Shown: positions 1 to 5,401 of the stretch, piece after piece
Numbering within the stretch: the first letter of the stretch is position 1
Layout of the letters: each line of letters opens with the position of its first letter
Assembly: GCA_020718785.1 (NCBI GenBank)
Contig: DYRK01000376.1
Span: 1 to 5,970, forward strand
DNA: 5,970 bases
Direction: 5' to 3'
Origin: Desulfatirhabdium butyrativorans
Lineage (GTDB): Bacteria; Desulfobacterota; Desulfobacteria; Desulfobacterales; DYRK01
Made by a program: the position numbers and the translations under genes
Notes under the pieces: model-generated
Databases searched by the model: none
What the model was told of the DNA's origin: nothing
The model's input: the letters and a program-made list of their open reading frames with translations, nothing else

Positions 1-6
1 CTTCAT
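1..6 (-). CDS. First two codons of the next minus-strand gene, presumably etfA (cut by window edge)
   Basis: Read on the minus strand, the etfB stop TGA (positions 5-3) is part of ATGA, so an ATG at 6-4 followed by AAG overlaps the etfB stop by four bases. This overlap is the classic arrangement for translational coupling. In most bacteria etfB is followed directly by etfA, whose product forms the FAD-binding heterodimer with EtfB. Only the start codon and one lysine codon are visible, so the identity is inferred purely from gene order. Confidence 0.4.
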
Positions 7-794
7 ATCACTTTTGCTTTTTCTCTGAGCAGTTTTACTAATATAGCTGCTTTCTGTTCCGGAGTCTCTCCTTCTATCATAATTCCGGCTTTTCTGGGAA
101 TCGGAAACGAAAGGCGTAAAATTTTTGCTTTTGCACAGGCTTTTCCGACCTCCGCGGGAGAAATACCGATATCTGCCAGGGTTTTTTTTGCCAGCGGCTT
201 TTTCTTTGCTTTCATAATATTCGGCATAGAGGCATATCGCGGTTCGTTCAGCCCTTTCTGGGTGGTAAACAAAACCGGCAGATCCGCCTCAATCACCGCG
301 GTACCGCCGGTAACAGTCTGTTCGCAGAGGATTTTTCCGCCGCTGATTTCCTGTTTGACGACCATAGCAATCTGAGGAATGCCGAGAAATTCGGCAACAG
401 CGGAAGGAACCTGATAATTTTCATCCGAGACTGACCGCTGTCCCGCGATAATCAGATCGAAATGGATAGTTCTGATCGCCGCGGCAAGGATGCGGGCTGT
501 TGACAGCGCGTCGCTTTCCTCACATGCCGGATCGTCAATCAGCAGCCCCTCATCCGCACCCATAGCCAGCGCGCTTCGGATCGCAGCGACAGTCCGCTCT
601 GTTCCGGCTGAACACACTGTGATCTTTCCGCTCCCCTGTTTTTCTTTGATCCTGAGAGCTTCCTCCACCGCGAATTCATCATAAGGATTGATAATCCACT
701 TTACATTTTTCGTTTCGATACGCGTCTGATCTTCGGCAATCTCGATCATCGTCTCGGTATCGGGAACCTGCTTGAGCAAAACAAGAATGTCCAA
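3..794 (-). CDS. etfB: Electron transfer flavoprotein subunit beta
   Basis: A 263-residue protein, the usual length for EtfB. With EtfA it forms a soluble flavoprotein that takes electrons from acyl-CoA dehydrogenases and similar dehydrogenases and passes them to a quinone-linked or other oxidoreductase. Family hallmarks seen: an N-terminus of ILVLLKQVPDTE type (residues 3-14), NPYDEFAVEEAL (36-47), ALAMGAD (75-81), a DLIIAGQ segment (113-119) before the QVPSAVAEFLGIPQIA stretch, and the C-terminal signature region around EADLPVLFTTQKGLNEPRY (169-187) followed by a lysine-rich KAKKKPL. The start is TTG at 794-792: a stop codon lies immediately upstream in this frame, and GGAG sits 7 nt before the TTG. 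An ATG four bases upstream of the TTG is in another frame. The stop overlaps the start of the next gene, so an etfBA operon is likely. Whether this Etf is bifurcating or conventional cannot be decided from this subunit by eye. Confidence 0.94.
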   Translation of the reverse strand: MDILVLLKQVPDTETMIEIAEDQTRIETKNVKWIINPYDEFAVEEALRIKEKQGSGKITVCSAGTERTVAAIRSALAMGADEGLLIDDPACEESDALSTARILAAAIRTIHFDLIIAGQRSVSDENYQVPSAVAEFLGIPQIAMVVKQEISGGKILCEQTVTGGTAVIEADLPVLFTTQKGLNEPRYASMPNIMKAKKKPLAKKTLADIGISPAEVGKACAKAKILRLSFPIPRKAGIMIEGETPEQKAAILVKLLREKAKVI

Positions 795-801
795 TCATCG
801 T

Positions 802-807
802 CTCCTT
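802..807 (-). promoter_or_regulatory. Shine-Dalgarno of etfB, deciding a TTG start
   Basis: AAGGAG on the minus strand, 7 nt upstream of the TTG at 794. The competing out-of-frame ATG (798-796) would be only 3 nt from the motif, too close for efficient initiation. This supports the TTG as the true start. Confidence 0.75.
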
Positions 808-838
808 TCTCGATATCGGGTTAAAAAAATCTGAATAA

Positions 839-866
839 AGAATATCGAATCCTGCTCCGCTGTCAA
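839..866 (-). promoter_or_regulatory. Probable sigma70-type promoter of etfB
   Basis: On the minus strand a perfect -35 hexamer TTGACA (866-861) is followed by a 16-nt spacer and TATTCT (844-839, 4 of 6 consensus matches). Transcription would start near 832, giving a leader of roughly 38 nt that carries the Shine-Dalgarno. The position and quality fit, but it is a motif match only. Confidence 0.5.
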
Positions 867-976
867 GGGTAAATTGATTGCAGACTCCCAAAATACTGCA
901 CTTACCCCATTGACTTTTCTTTATGCTTTATGCAAGGAATAAAATAAGGGTGAAGTATGGGTACTGCTTTCTTTTT

Positions 977-1103
977 CTCGTTCCCAAGCCCCGGCTTGGG
1001 AACGCACCTGCCGGGGAGGTTCCCCGGCTTCCCGTGACGGGAGACGGACCGAAGCCGGGGCTTCGGGAGCAGATGCGTTCCCAAGCCGGGGCTTGGGAAC
1101 GAG
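977..1103. mobile_element. REPIN/MITE-like element: two inverted palindromes around a structured 73-bp centre
   Basis: A 24-bp palindrome with arms GTTCCCAAGCC / GGCTTGGGAAC and a two-base centre occurs at 980-1003 (CC centre) and again at 1077-1100 (GG centre), so the two copies are inverted relative to each other. The symmetry extends outward to CTC/GAG and inward to GCACCTGC/GCAGATGC, giving about 35-nt terminal inverted arms with one mismatch. The centre holds more hairpins: CCGGGGA/TCCCCGG (1011-1027), TCCCG/CGGGA (near 1030-1042) and CCGAAGCC-GG-GGCTTCGG (1049-1066), the last sharing the AAGCCGGGGCTT core. There is no transposase, so any mobility would need a helper supplied elsewhere, as proposed for REPIN-type doublets. 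Target-site duplications were not identified. Confidence 0.7.
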
Positions 1104-1133
1104 GAAATCCTGAGCCGCAACTTTAAGTCAGGA

Positions 1134-1163
1134 TTGACAATCTCTTATCAATTAAAAGATATT
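1134..1163 (+). promoter_or_regulatory. Possible promoter of the hybrid kinase gene
   Basis: TTGACA at 1134-1139, an 18-nt spacer, then GATATT (1158-1163, 4 of 6 matches to TATAAT). It lies just outside the right end of the palindrome element. Transcription would begin around 1170, inside the first small hairpin, so the leader RNA would carry the hairpins at 1197-1218 and 1242-1261. This is a motif match only. Confidence 0.38.
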
Positions 1164-1166
1164 TCG

Positions 1167-1188
1167 GAACAGGCATTTCTGCCTGTTC
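1167..1188. repeat. 9-bp-stem hairpin with TTTC loop
   Basis: GAACAGGCA, loop TTTC, TGCCTGTTC. Its core is the reverse complement of the AGGCA-GAAA-TGCCT core inside the kinase hairpin at 4546-4587 and is related to the next hairpin at 1197-1218, so these belong to one dispersed family placed in both orientations. Confidence 0.75.
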
Positions 1189-1196
1189 ATGACAGA

Positions 1197-1218
1197 GGTC
1201 AGACAGAAATGTCTGACC
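1197..1218. repeat. 9-bp-stem hairpin with GAAA tetraloop
   Basis: GGTCAGACA, loop GAAA, TGTCTGACC, a perfect stem. It lies 8 nt after the previous hairpin in opposite orientation, so the pair forms a doublet comparable to the larger palindrome pairs. As RNA the GAAA loop is of the stable GNRA class. Confidence 0.75.
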
Positions 1219-1241
1219 CACCGACATTGGTGTAATAGTAA

Positions 1242-1261
1242 GGGCGAATAATTATTCGCCC
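1242..1261. repeat. Perfect 20-bp palindrome next to the kinase ribosome binding site
   Basis: GGGCGAATAATTATTCGCCC is a perfect self-complement, extended by AA on the left and, after one extra C, TT on the right. It ends five bases before the GGAG of the kinase gene. It could be a dispersed repeat, an operator, or a leader hairpin affecting ribosome access; the sequence alone does not separate these. Confidence 0.7.
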
Positions 1262-1265
1262 CTTC

Positions 1266-1269
1266 GGAG
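1266..1269 (+). promoter_or_regulatory. Shine-Dalgarno selecting the ATG at 1280
   Basis: GGAG lies 10 nt before ATG 1280 but only 1 nt before the upstream in-frame GTG at 1271, which is too close for that GTG to be used. The start is therefore placed at 1280. Confidence 0.6.
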
Positions 1270-1279
1270 TGTGTCCGCT

Positions 1280-4200
1280 ATGACCCTGACTTATCAGGAA
1301 CTGGAACAAAAGCTCAGAGAATCAGAGAACGAACTGCTTGAATACCGGCGGATGAAAGATGTCTGGCAGACTGCGGAAAATTCATACCGCAGTCTGTTTG
1401 AAAATACGGGAACCGCCATGGTGACCTTCGGAGATGATGCCCTTATTCTGAAATGCAATGACGAATTTGTAAAATTAAGCGGGTATTCCAAAGAAGAAAC
1501 CGAAGGGAAGCTTACATGGCACCGGTTTGTGCATCTGACAGACATCGCCAGAATGAACGATTTTCATCGGAGACGATCCGAAGGCAAGCCCGCGCCGACT
1601 CATTATGAACTCAGGCTCGTAACAAAGAACGGGGAAATAAAACATATCCGCAATACAGTCGCAATGATTCCCAATACCCGCCAGCGCATCCTGTCCCTGA
1701 TAGACATTACCGAACTCAAGCAGATTCAGGAATCGCTGACTAAAGAACGCGATCTGAACAAAGCCTTTATTCAGAATTCCCCGGTTTTCTTTGTGGCTAT
1801 GTCCGCGGACAGAAAAATTCTGATGATGAACGAAACCATGCTGCGCGAACTGGGTTATACCCCGGACGAAGTGGTCGGCAAAAACTATATAGAAAAAATT
1901 GTTCCGGAATCCGACAAAAAGAAAGTGGAAAGAGTTCTCAACGGTCTTTTGCTGCCCCGCGAGAAAAAAAGAACCACATTCAGCGAAAATCATGTGCTTA
2001 CAAAAGACGGCCGCGAACTCTTGGTCGAGTGGCATGGAAATCCCATATATGACGGTAACGGAAACGCTGATTATTTTTTCGGCGTGGGAATCAACATCAC
2101 GGACAGAAAGCGTTCACAGGAAGCATTGCGTGAAAGTGAGGAAAAATACAGAATTCTCTACGAAGAATCAAAAAGATCACAGGAGGTTTACCGCTCTCTC
2201 CTGAATTCATCCGCGGACGCTATTGTCATTTATGATCTTGAAGGGCTGACAAAATATATCAATCCCTCGTTTACGGAAATATTCGGCTGGACACTCGAAG
2301 AGGTGAAAGGACAGCGGATTCCTTTTTTGCCGGACAGCGAGCGTGAATCCACCATGGCGATTATCACGGACCTGATCAGATTCGGCCGTCCCTGTCACGG
2401 CTTTGAAACCCGGCGGTTTACCAAAAGCGGAGATTTCAGACAGGTCAGCATCAGTGCGTCGCGGTATCACGACCATGAAGGAAAGCCCGCGGGGATACTT
2501 GTAATTCTCAGGAATATCACCGCGAGGAAGAAAGCCGAAGCATCGCTTCGCGCCCTGAATGAAGAACTCGAACAGCGCGTGGCCGAACGGACCGCAAGCC
2601 TTGAAAATCTCAACCGGGAACTGGAAGAAGCTATCCGTCAGGCGCAGCAGTCAGCCAAAGCCGCGGAAGCTGCCAATCTTTCCAAAAGTGAATTTCTTGC
2701 CAACATGAGCCATGAAATCCGTACCCCGATGAACGGCATCATCGGCGCGTGCGATCTGGCAATGAGTACGGACCCTCCCCGCAAGCTGCGTGAATATCTG
2801 AATATTATCAGGGCATCTGCAAGGTCGCTGCTGGGGATTATCAACGATATTCTCGATTTTTCCAAAATCGAAGCCGGCAAATTGGATTTCGAGAAAATCC
2901 CGTTCTCTGTCGGAGCCGTGGTTGAGGAAGTCTGTGATATTTTCTTTGAAAAAATCATCCAGAGCGATATTGAACTGATTGTGGATATCTCCCCGGATAT
3001 TCCCGATCAACTTACAGGAGACCCTTTCCGTCTCAGGCAGGTGCTGGTCAATCTGGTTTCCAATGCCTTCAAATTCACGGAAAAAGGCGAAATCTGCATT
3101 TCAGTCCGAGCCGGCGTCCCCAAGCTGGGGCTTGGGAACGAGGGGGAGCCGGGGCTTGGGAACGAGGGGGAGCCGGGGCTTGGGAACGAGGGGGAGCCGG
3201 GGCTTGAGAACGGGGGGACAGCCGAACTCATGTTCTGTGTCCGCGATACAGGCATCGGCATTGATCCGGATATTCAGGACACATTATTTGACGCATTCAC
3301 ACAGGCTGACGGGACAATTTCCAGAAAATACGGCGGCACCGGGCTGGGGCTGGCAATATGCAGGCGGATTATCCGCATGATGGGCGGCGATATCCGCGTG
3401 GAAAGTTCGCCCGGATCCGGCAGTGCATTTTATTTTACCTCCTGCTTTCAGCGTTCTTATATTTTTCCCTCTTGTTCCCAAGCCCCGGCTTGGGAACAGG
3501 AGGACGTTACCAAGCCGGGGCTTGTGAACGAGGGGAAAAAAGCCGCTGAATCGGAAGCCTCTGCCGCGCGGAGCGAACTGAAAAATCTCAAAGTCCTTGT
3601 GGTCGAGGATAATCCCACCGCGCAGACTGTGATCTGCCGTATTCTCGAATCCTTCGGATTTCGGACCGAGACAGCGAACTCTGCCGAACAGGGGCTGGCT
3701 CTGTATGAACAGACTTTGGGAAAAGAGCAGTTTGATCTGATTCTTATGGATATCCGGCTTCCCGGAGAAGACGGCATCAGTGCGGCTGAAAAAATCAAGA
3801 AAGACCCGCGCGTCAAAGCTCCGCCTGTTATCATCACAAGCGTTTACGGACGTGAGGATGATATGCGGAGAGCAAAAGCCGCGGGAATAGAAAGCTATCT
3901 GATAAAACCCGTGAAGCAGTCGGTACTTTTCAATACCGTGCTGGAAATATTCGGTTATGAAAGCGGCAGGAAACAGAAATCCCCTGTCGGGCTTATCTCT
4001 TCGGATGAGTTTTCGCATGTCCGCATCCTTCTTGCAGAAGACAATCTCACCAACCGGCGGGTCGCGACCGAGATTCTTGAACTGGCAGGTATTTCTGTTT
4101 ACACAGCCGCCAACGGACTCGAAGCAACGGAGGCAGTCAGAAGAAGTGCTTATGACGCCATTCTCATGGATGTGCAGATGCCGGAAATGGACGGGATCGA

Positions 4201-5203
4201 AGCCACGAGAATCATAAGGGAATGGGAGCGGGGTGCTGGGGTCCGGGAACTGGGTGTTGGGGTTCAGGTACTGGGTGCTGAGGTCGGGGATCCTAACCTT
4301 CCTCTTACCCCGAACCCGGTACCCAGCACCCGGTACCCAGCACCCGGCACCCAGCACCCAGCACCCAGCACCCAGCACCCCATACCCATTATTGCCATGA
4401 CCGCGCACGCCATGTCCGGAGACCGGGAAAAATGCCTTGAAGCCGGCATGGACGACTATATTTCCAAGCCCATTGACCGTAAGGAATTATTCTCGGTACT
4501 GAGGCGGAATATACGCGGGGTTCGGGGTGCGGGGTCAGGGGTTCGGGGTCAGGCAGGTCAGGCAGAAATGCCTGACCTGCCTGACCCGTCACCTTTCCCG
4601 GGTCTGAATGTCCGGGAGGGAACAGAAAGGCTCGGAGGGTCTCCGGAAGTGTATGCAGACATTCTCAGGGATTTTCTGAAAGACCGGGAAAATTTTGTTT
4701 CTGAAATCAAGCAGCTTGTTGAGAAAAAAGATTTTGAAGCCGCGGCAATGAAAGCCCATTCTCTGAAAGGTGCAGCCGGAAATGTTTCCGCGGTCACGCT
4801 CATGCACGCAGCGCAATCCCTTGAAACCGTGTGTCAGAACAGAGACGAAGATCGGATCGCGGCATTGCTTGTTCCTGTGAGCTATGCTATTGAAGAGGCA
4901 AAATCATCTTTCCGAAAAATATCGGAATGTTTTACTTATGAAAACTGTTCCGAAACTATTTTCCGAAAAGAGGGCTGTCTTCCGGGAGATATTTCGGAAC
5001 AGTTTCAAAAACTCAAGAAAAATCTCCGGCATTCGGATCCTGTGGAATCGGAATCATGTCTCAAAGACATCATCGCTTTCATACCCGCGGGCTTCGAAGC
5101 AGAACTCAGTGAGATCGGACAGCTTATCTCGGATTACAATTTTGATGAAGCGGTCATCGCCCTGAACGACCTGCAGCAGAATCTGAAATTTTTTAACCGC
5201 TAA
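1280..5203 (+). CDS. Soluble hybrid sensor histidine kinase (PAS x3, HisKA, HATPase, REC x2, HPt) with in-frame repeat inserts
   Basis: A 1307-residue phosphorelay kinase (1310 if GTG 1271 is used). Domains, numbered from ATG 1280: PAS1 about 36-150, PAS2 160-282, PAS3 304-423, coiled coil 424-475 (LNEELEQRVAERTASLENL), HisKA with H-box MSHEIRTPMNG and phospho-His478, HATPase with N-box Asn595, DTGIGI from Asp656 and GGTGLGLAI near 685. REC1 spans about 770-892 (acceptor Asp824, Lys876), REC2 913-1073 (Asp964, Lys1063), and HPt about 1112-1215 (AHSLKGAAGN, His1160). A helical tail of about 90 residues has no recognised function. No membrane segment is seen, so it should be cytoplasmic, with ligand or redox sensing through the PAS domains. 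Every catalytic residue of a His-Asp-Asp-His relay is present. The odd feature is four in-frame low-complexity inserts made of dispersed repeats (3116-3222, 3468-3537, 4231-4391, 4517-4587). Asp-to-Lys spacing is 52 in REC1 but 99 in REC2 because of one insert. The signal and output partner are unknown. Confidence 0.93.
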   Translation: MTLTYQELEQKLRESENELLEYRRMKDVWQTAENSYRSLFENTGTAMVTFGDDALILKCNDEFVKLSGYSKEETEGKLTWHRFVHLTDIARMNDFHRRRSEGKPAPTHYELRLVTKNGEIKHIRNTVAMIPNTRQRILSLIDITELKQIQESLTKERDLNKAFIQNSPVFFVAMSADRKILMMNETMLRELGYTPDEVVGKNYIEKIVPESDKKKVERVLNGLLLPREKKRTTFSENHVLTKDGRELLVEWHGNPIYDGNGNADYFFGVGINITDRKRSQEALRESEEKYRILYEESKRSQEVYRSLLNSSADAIVIYDLEGLTKYINPSFTEIFGWTLEEVKGQRIPFLPDSERESTMAIITDLIRFGRPCHGFETRRFTKSGDFRQVSISASRYHDHEGKPAGILVILRNITARKKAEASLRALNEELEQRVAERTASLENLNRELEEAIRQAQQSAKAAEAANLSKSEFLANMSHEIRTPMNGIIGACDLAMSTDPPRKLREYLNIIRASARSLLGIINDILDFSKIEAGKLDFEKIPFSVGAVVEEVCDIFFEKIIQSDIELIVDISPDIPDQLTGDPFRLRQVLVNLVSNAFKFTEKGEICISVRAGVPKLGLGNEGEPGLGNEGEPGLGNEGEPGLENGGTAELMFCVRDTGIGIDPDIQDTLFDAFTQADGTISRKYGGTGLGLAICRRIIRMMGGDIRVESSPGSGSAFYFTSCFQRSYIFPSCSQAPAWEQEDVTKPGLVNEGKKAAESEASAARSELKNLKVLVVEDNPTAQTVICRILESFGFRTETANSAEQGLALYEQTLGKEQFDLILMDIRLPGEDGISAAEKIKKDPRVKAPPVIITSVYGREDDMRRAKAAGIESYLIKPVKQSVLFNTVLEIFGYESGRKQKSPVGLISSDEFSHVRILLAEDNLTNRRVATEILELAGISVYTAANGLEATEAVRRSAYDAILMDVQMPEMDGIEATRIIREWERGAGVRELGVGVQVLGAEVGDPNLPLTPNPVPSTRYPAPGTQHPAPSTQHPIPIIAMTAHAMSGDREKCLEAGMDDYISKPIDRKELFSVLRRNIRGVRGAGSGVRGQAGQAEMPDLPDPSPFPGLNVREGTERLGGSPEVYADILRDFLKDRENFVSEIKQLVEKKDFEAAAMKAHSLKGAAGNVSAVTLMHAAQSLETVCQNRDEDRIAALLVPVSYAIEEAKSSFRKISECFTYENCSETIFRKEGCLPGDISEQFQKLKKNLRHSDPVESESCLKDIIAFIPAGFEAELSEIGQLISDYNFDEAVIALNDLQQNLKFFNR
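3116..3222. repeat. Palindrome copy expanded into 24-bp tandem units, inside the HATPase domain
   Basis: A slightly decayed copy of the 24-bp palindrome (3116-3139) runs into a tandem array of its right half: three identical 24-bp units at 3127-3150, 3151-3174 and 3175-3198, beginning GGGGCTTGGGAACGAG, and a diverged fourth at 3199-3222. Each unit is eight codons (cyclically GLGNEGEP), so changes in copy number would keep the frame. The array encodes an acidic, glycine-rich loop between the N-box segment and the DTGIGI box, in a position where family members have a variable hairpin loop. Confidence 0.9.
3468..3537. mobile_element. Palindrome doublet (REPIN-like) inside the kinase, HATPase-REC1 linker
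   Basis: Two 24-bp palindromes of the dispersed family, 3474-3497 (CC centre, perfect) and 3506-3529 (GG centre, with one change in each arm), are separated by 8 bp and flanked by CCTCTT and GAGGGG. Positions 3469-3537 match 5902-5970 at 66 of 69 bases by direct comparison. It is translated as SCSQAPAWEQEDV then TKPGLVNEG, placed after the last ATPase strand (GSAFYFT) and before the first REC strand (LKVLVVEDN), where an unstructured linker is tolerated. Confidence 0.88.
4231..4391. repeat. Heptanucleotide inverted array inside REC2
   Basis: Nine G-rich heptads of GGGTGCT type (4231-4293), a 21-nt spacer, then nine C-rich heptads of CCCRGYA type (4315-4377, e.g. CCCAGCA and CCCGGTA) and two diverged ones to 4391. 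The two halves are broadly complementary, forming a long imperfect inverted repeat. It encodes roughly 45 extra residues rich in Gly/Val and then Pro/Ser/Thr/His, between the alpha3 helix (ATRIIREWER) and the beta4 strand (IPIIAMTAHA) of REC2. The phosphorylation Asp964 and Lys1063 are intact on either side. Confidence 0.88.
4517..4551. repeat. Five GGGGTNN heptads in the REC2-HPt linker
   Basis: GGGGTTC, GGGGTGC, GGGGTCA, GGGGTTC and GGGGTCA lie head to tail, encoding a Gly/Arg/Val-rich linker (RGVRGAGSGVRGQ). The unit resembles the G-rich heptads at 4231-4293, for example the GGGGTTC at 4259. It runs directly into the hairpin that follows. Confidence 0.8.
4546..4587. repeat. Perfect 19-bp-stem hairpin with GAAA loop, in frame in the REC2-HPt linker
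   Basis: The left arm is GGGTCAGGCAGGTCAGGCA (4546-4564), the loop GAAA (4565-4568), and the right arm its exact complement (4569-4587). The 42 nt equal 14 codons (GQAGQAEMPDLPDP). It is a longer relative of the intergenic hairpins at 1167-1188 and 1197-1218. Within a coding region it would form a very stable mRNA structure just before the HPt domain. Confidence 0.88.
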
Positions 5204-5244
5204 TGGACGCTGATAAACGCCAATTAATCAGGAACTCATGTTAC

Positions 5245-5280
5245 GCATTTACAGTAAAACAGCTTTCCAAGCTGTTTATT
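5245..5280. repeat. Direct hairpin repeat, copy 1
   Basis: A 36-nt unit, GCATTTACAG then TAAAACAGCTTTCCAAGCTG and TTTATT. The core forms a 9-bp stem, AAACAGCTT / AAGCTGTTT, with loop TCC (5257-5277), followed by a modest T-rich run, so it could act as a weak terminator of the kinase transcript. Confidence 0.75.
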
Positions 5281-5301
5281 TGCGTCTATTTTAAGTTTTT
5301 G

Positions 5302-5338
5302 GCATTTTACAGTAAAACAGCTTTCCAAGCTGTTTATT
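5302..5338. repeat. Direct hairpin repeat, copy 2
   Basis: Identical to copy 1 apart from one extra T near the left end. The hairpin is at 5315-5335 and the copies are 58 bp apart. It is followed by A-rich rather than T-rich sequence, so it is a poorer terminator candidate than copy 1. Confidence 0.75.
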
Positions 5339-5389
5339 CAAAAAAAACGATTTTAAAAACTGTCCGGCAGTGTGGGAAACAGCATAAAT

Positions 5390-5394
5390 AAGGG
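5390..5394 (+). promoter_or_regulatory. Shine-Dalgarno of the downstream sensor gene
   Basis: AAGGG, 7 nt upstream of ATG 5402, supports that start. Confidence 0.6.
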
Positions 5395-5401
5395 TCTTAT
5401 C

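Larger units (their letters stand above)
799..1279. other. Divergent intergenic region dominated by repeats
   Basis: About 480 bp between the etfB start and the kinase start. It holds the etfB promoter and ribosome binding site (802-866), a relatively AT-rich unremarkable stretch (867-976), a 127-bp palindrome-built element (977-1103), a possible kinase promoter (1134-1163) and three further small palindromes (1167-1188, 1197-1218, 1242-1261). Open frames here on either strand are repeat translations with no protein character, and no tRNA or known RNA fold was recognised. Confidence 0.8.
5204..5401. other. Short intergenic gap with a dispersed-repeat-like start
   Basis: 198 nt between the kinase stop and the next start. 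It contains the two direct hairpin repeats described separately, an A-rich stretch (5340-5358) and a ribosome binding site. A 62-codon frame overlapping the kinase stop (5203-5391) consists largely of repeat translation and is not called as a gene. No convincing promoter hexamers were found for the downstream gene, so read-through from the kinase is possible. Confidence 0.6.

Noticed and set aside
902..1126. Open frames on both strands across the intergenic palindrome element
   Set aside because: They exist because the palindromes lack stops. Composition is low complexity, and no start with a good ribosome binding site was seen.
1271..1279. GTG at 1271 as the kinase start
   Set aside because: The GGAG at 1266-1269 is one base away from GTG but 10 nt from ATG 1280, so the ATG fits better. 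The difference is only three residues.
3116..3222. CRISPR array, considered because of regular 24-bp repeats
   Set aside because: The units are directly head to tail with no unique spacers and sit in frame within a conserved kinase domain.
3284..4408. A 374-codon open frame on the minus strand opposite the kinase
   Set aside because: It lies antisense to well-conserved ATPase and REC domains, and its peptide is repeat-derived at the N-terminus with no recognisable domain. It is a shadow frame helped by stop-poor repeats.
5257..5285. Strong intrinsic terminator after the kinase
   Set aside because: The stem is AT-containing and only 9 bp, and the following tract (TTTATTTGCG) is a poor uridine run. 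It is left as a possible weak terminator within the repeat entry.
5203..5391. A 62-codon plus-strand frame whose ATG overlaps the kinase stop (TAATG)
   Set aside because: The overlap looks like coupling, but the peptide largely translates the two direct hairpin repeats and has no ribosome binding site of its own. The opening GGACGCTGATAAACGC also looks like common repeat sequence.
5281..5401. Promoter for the downstream sensor gene
   Set aside because: No -35/-10 pair with acceptable spacing was found, and the TTGGCATTTT stretch lacks the -12 element needed for a sigma54 site.
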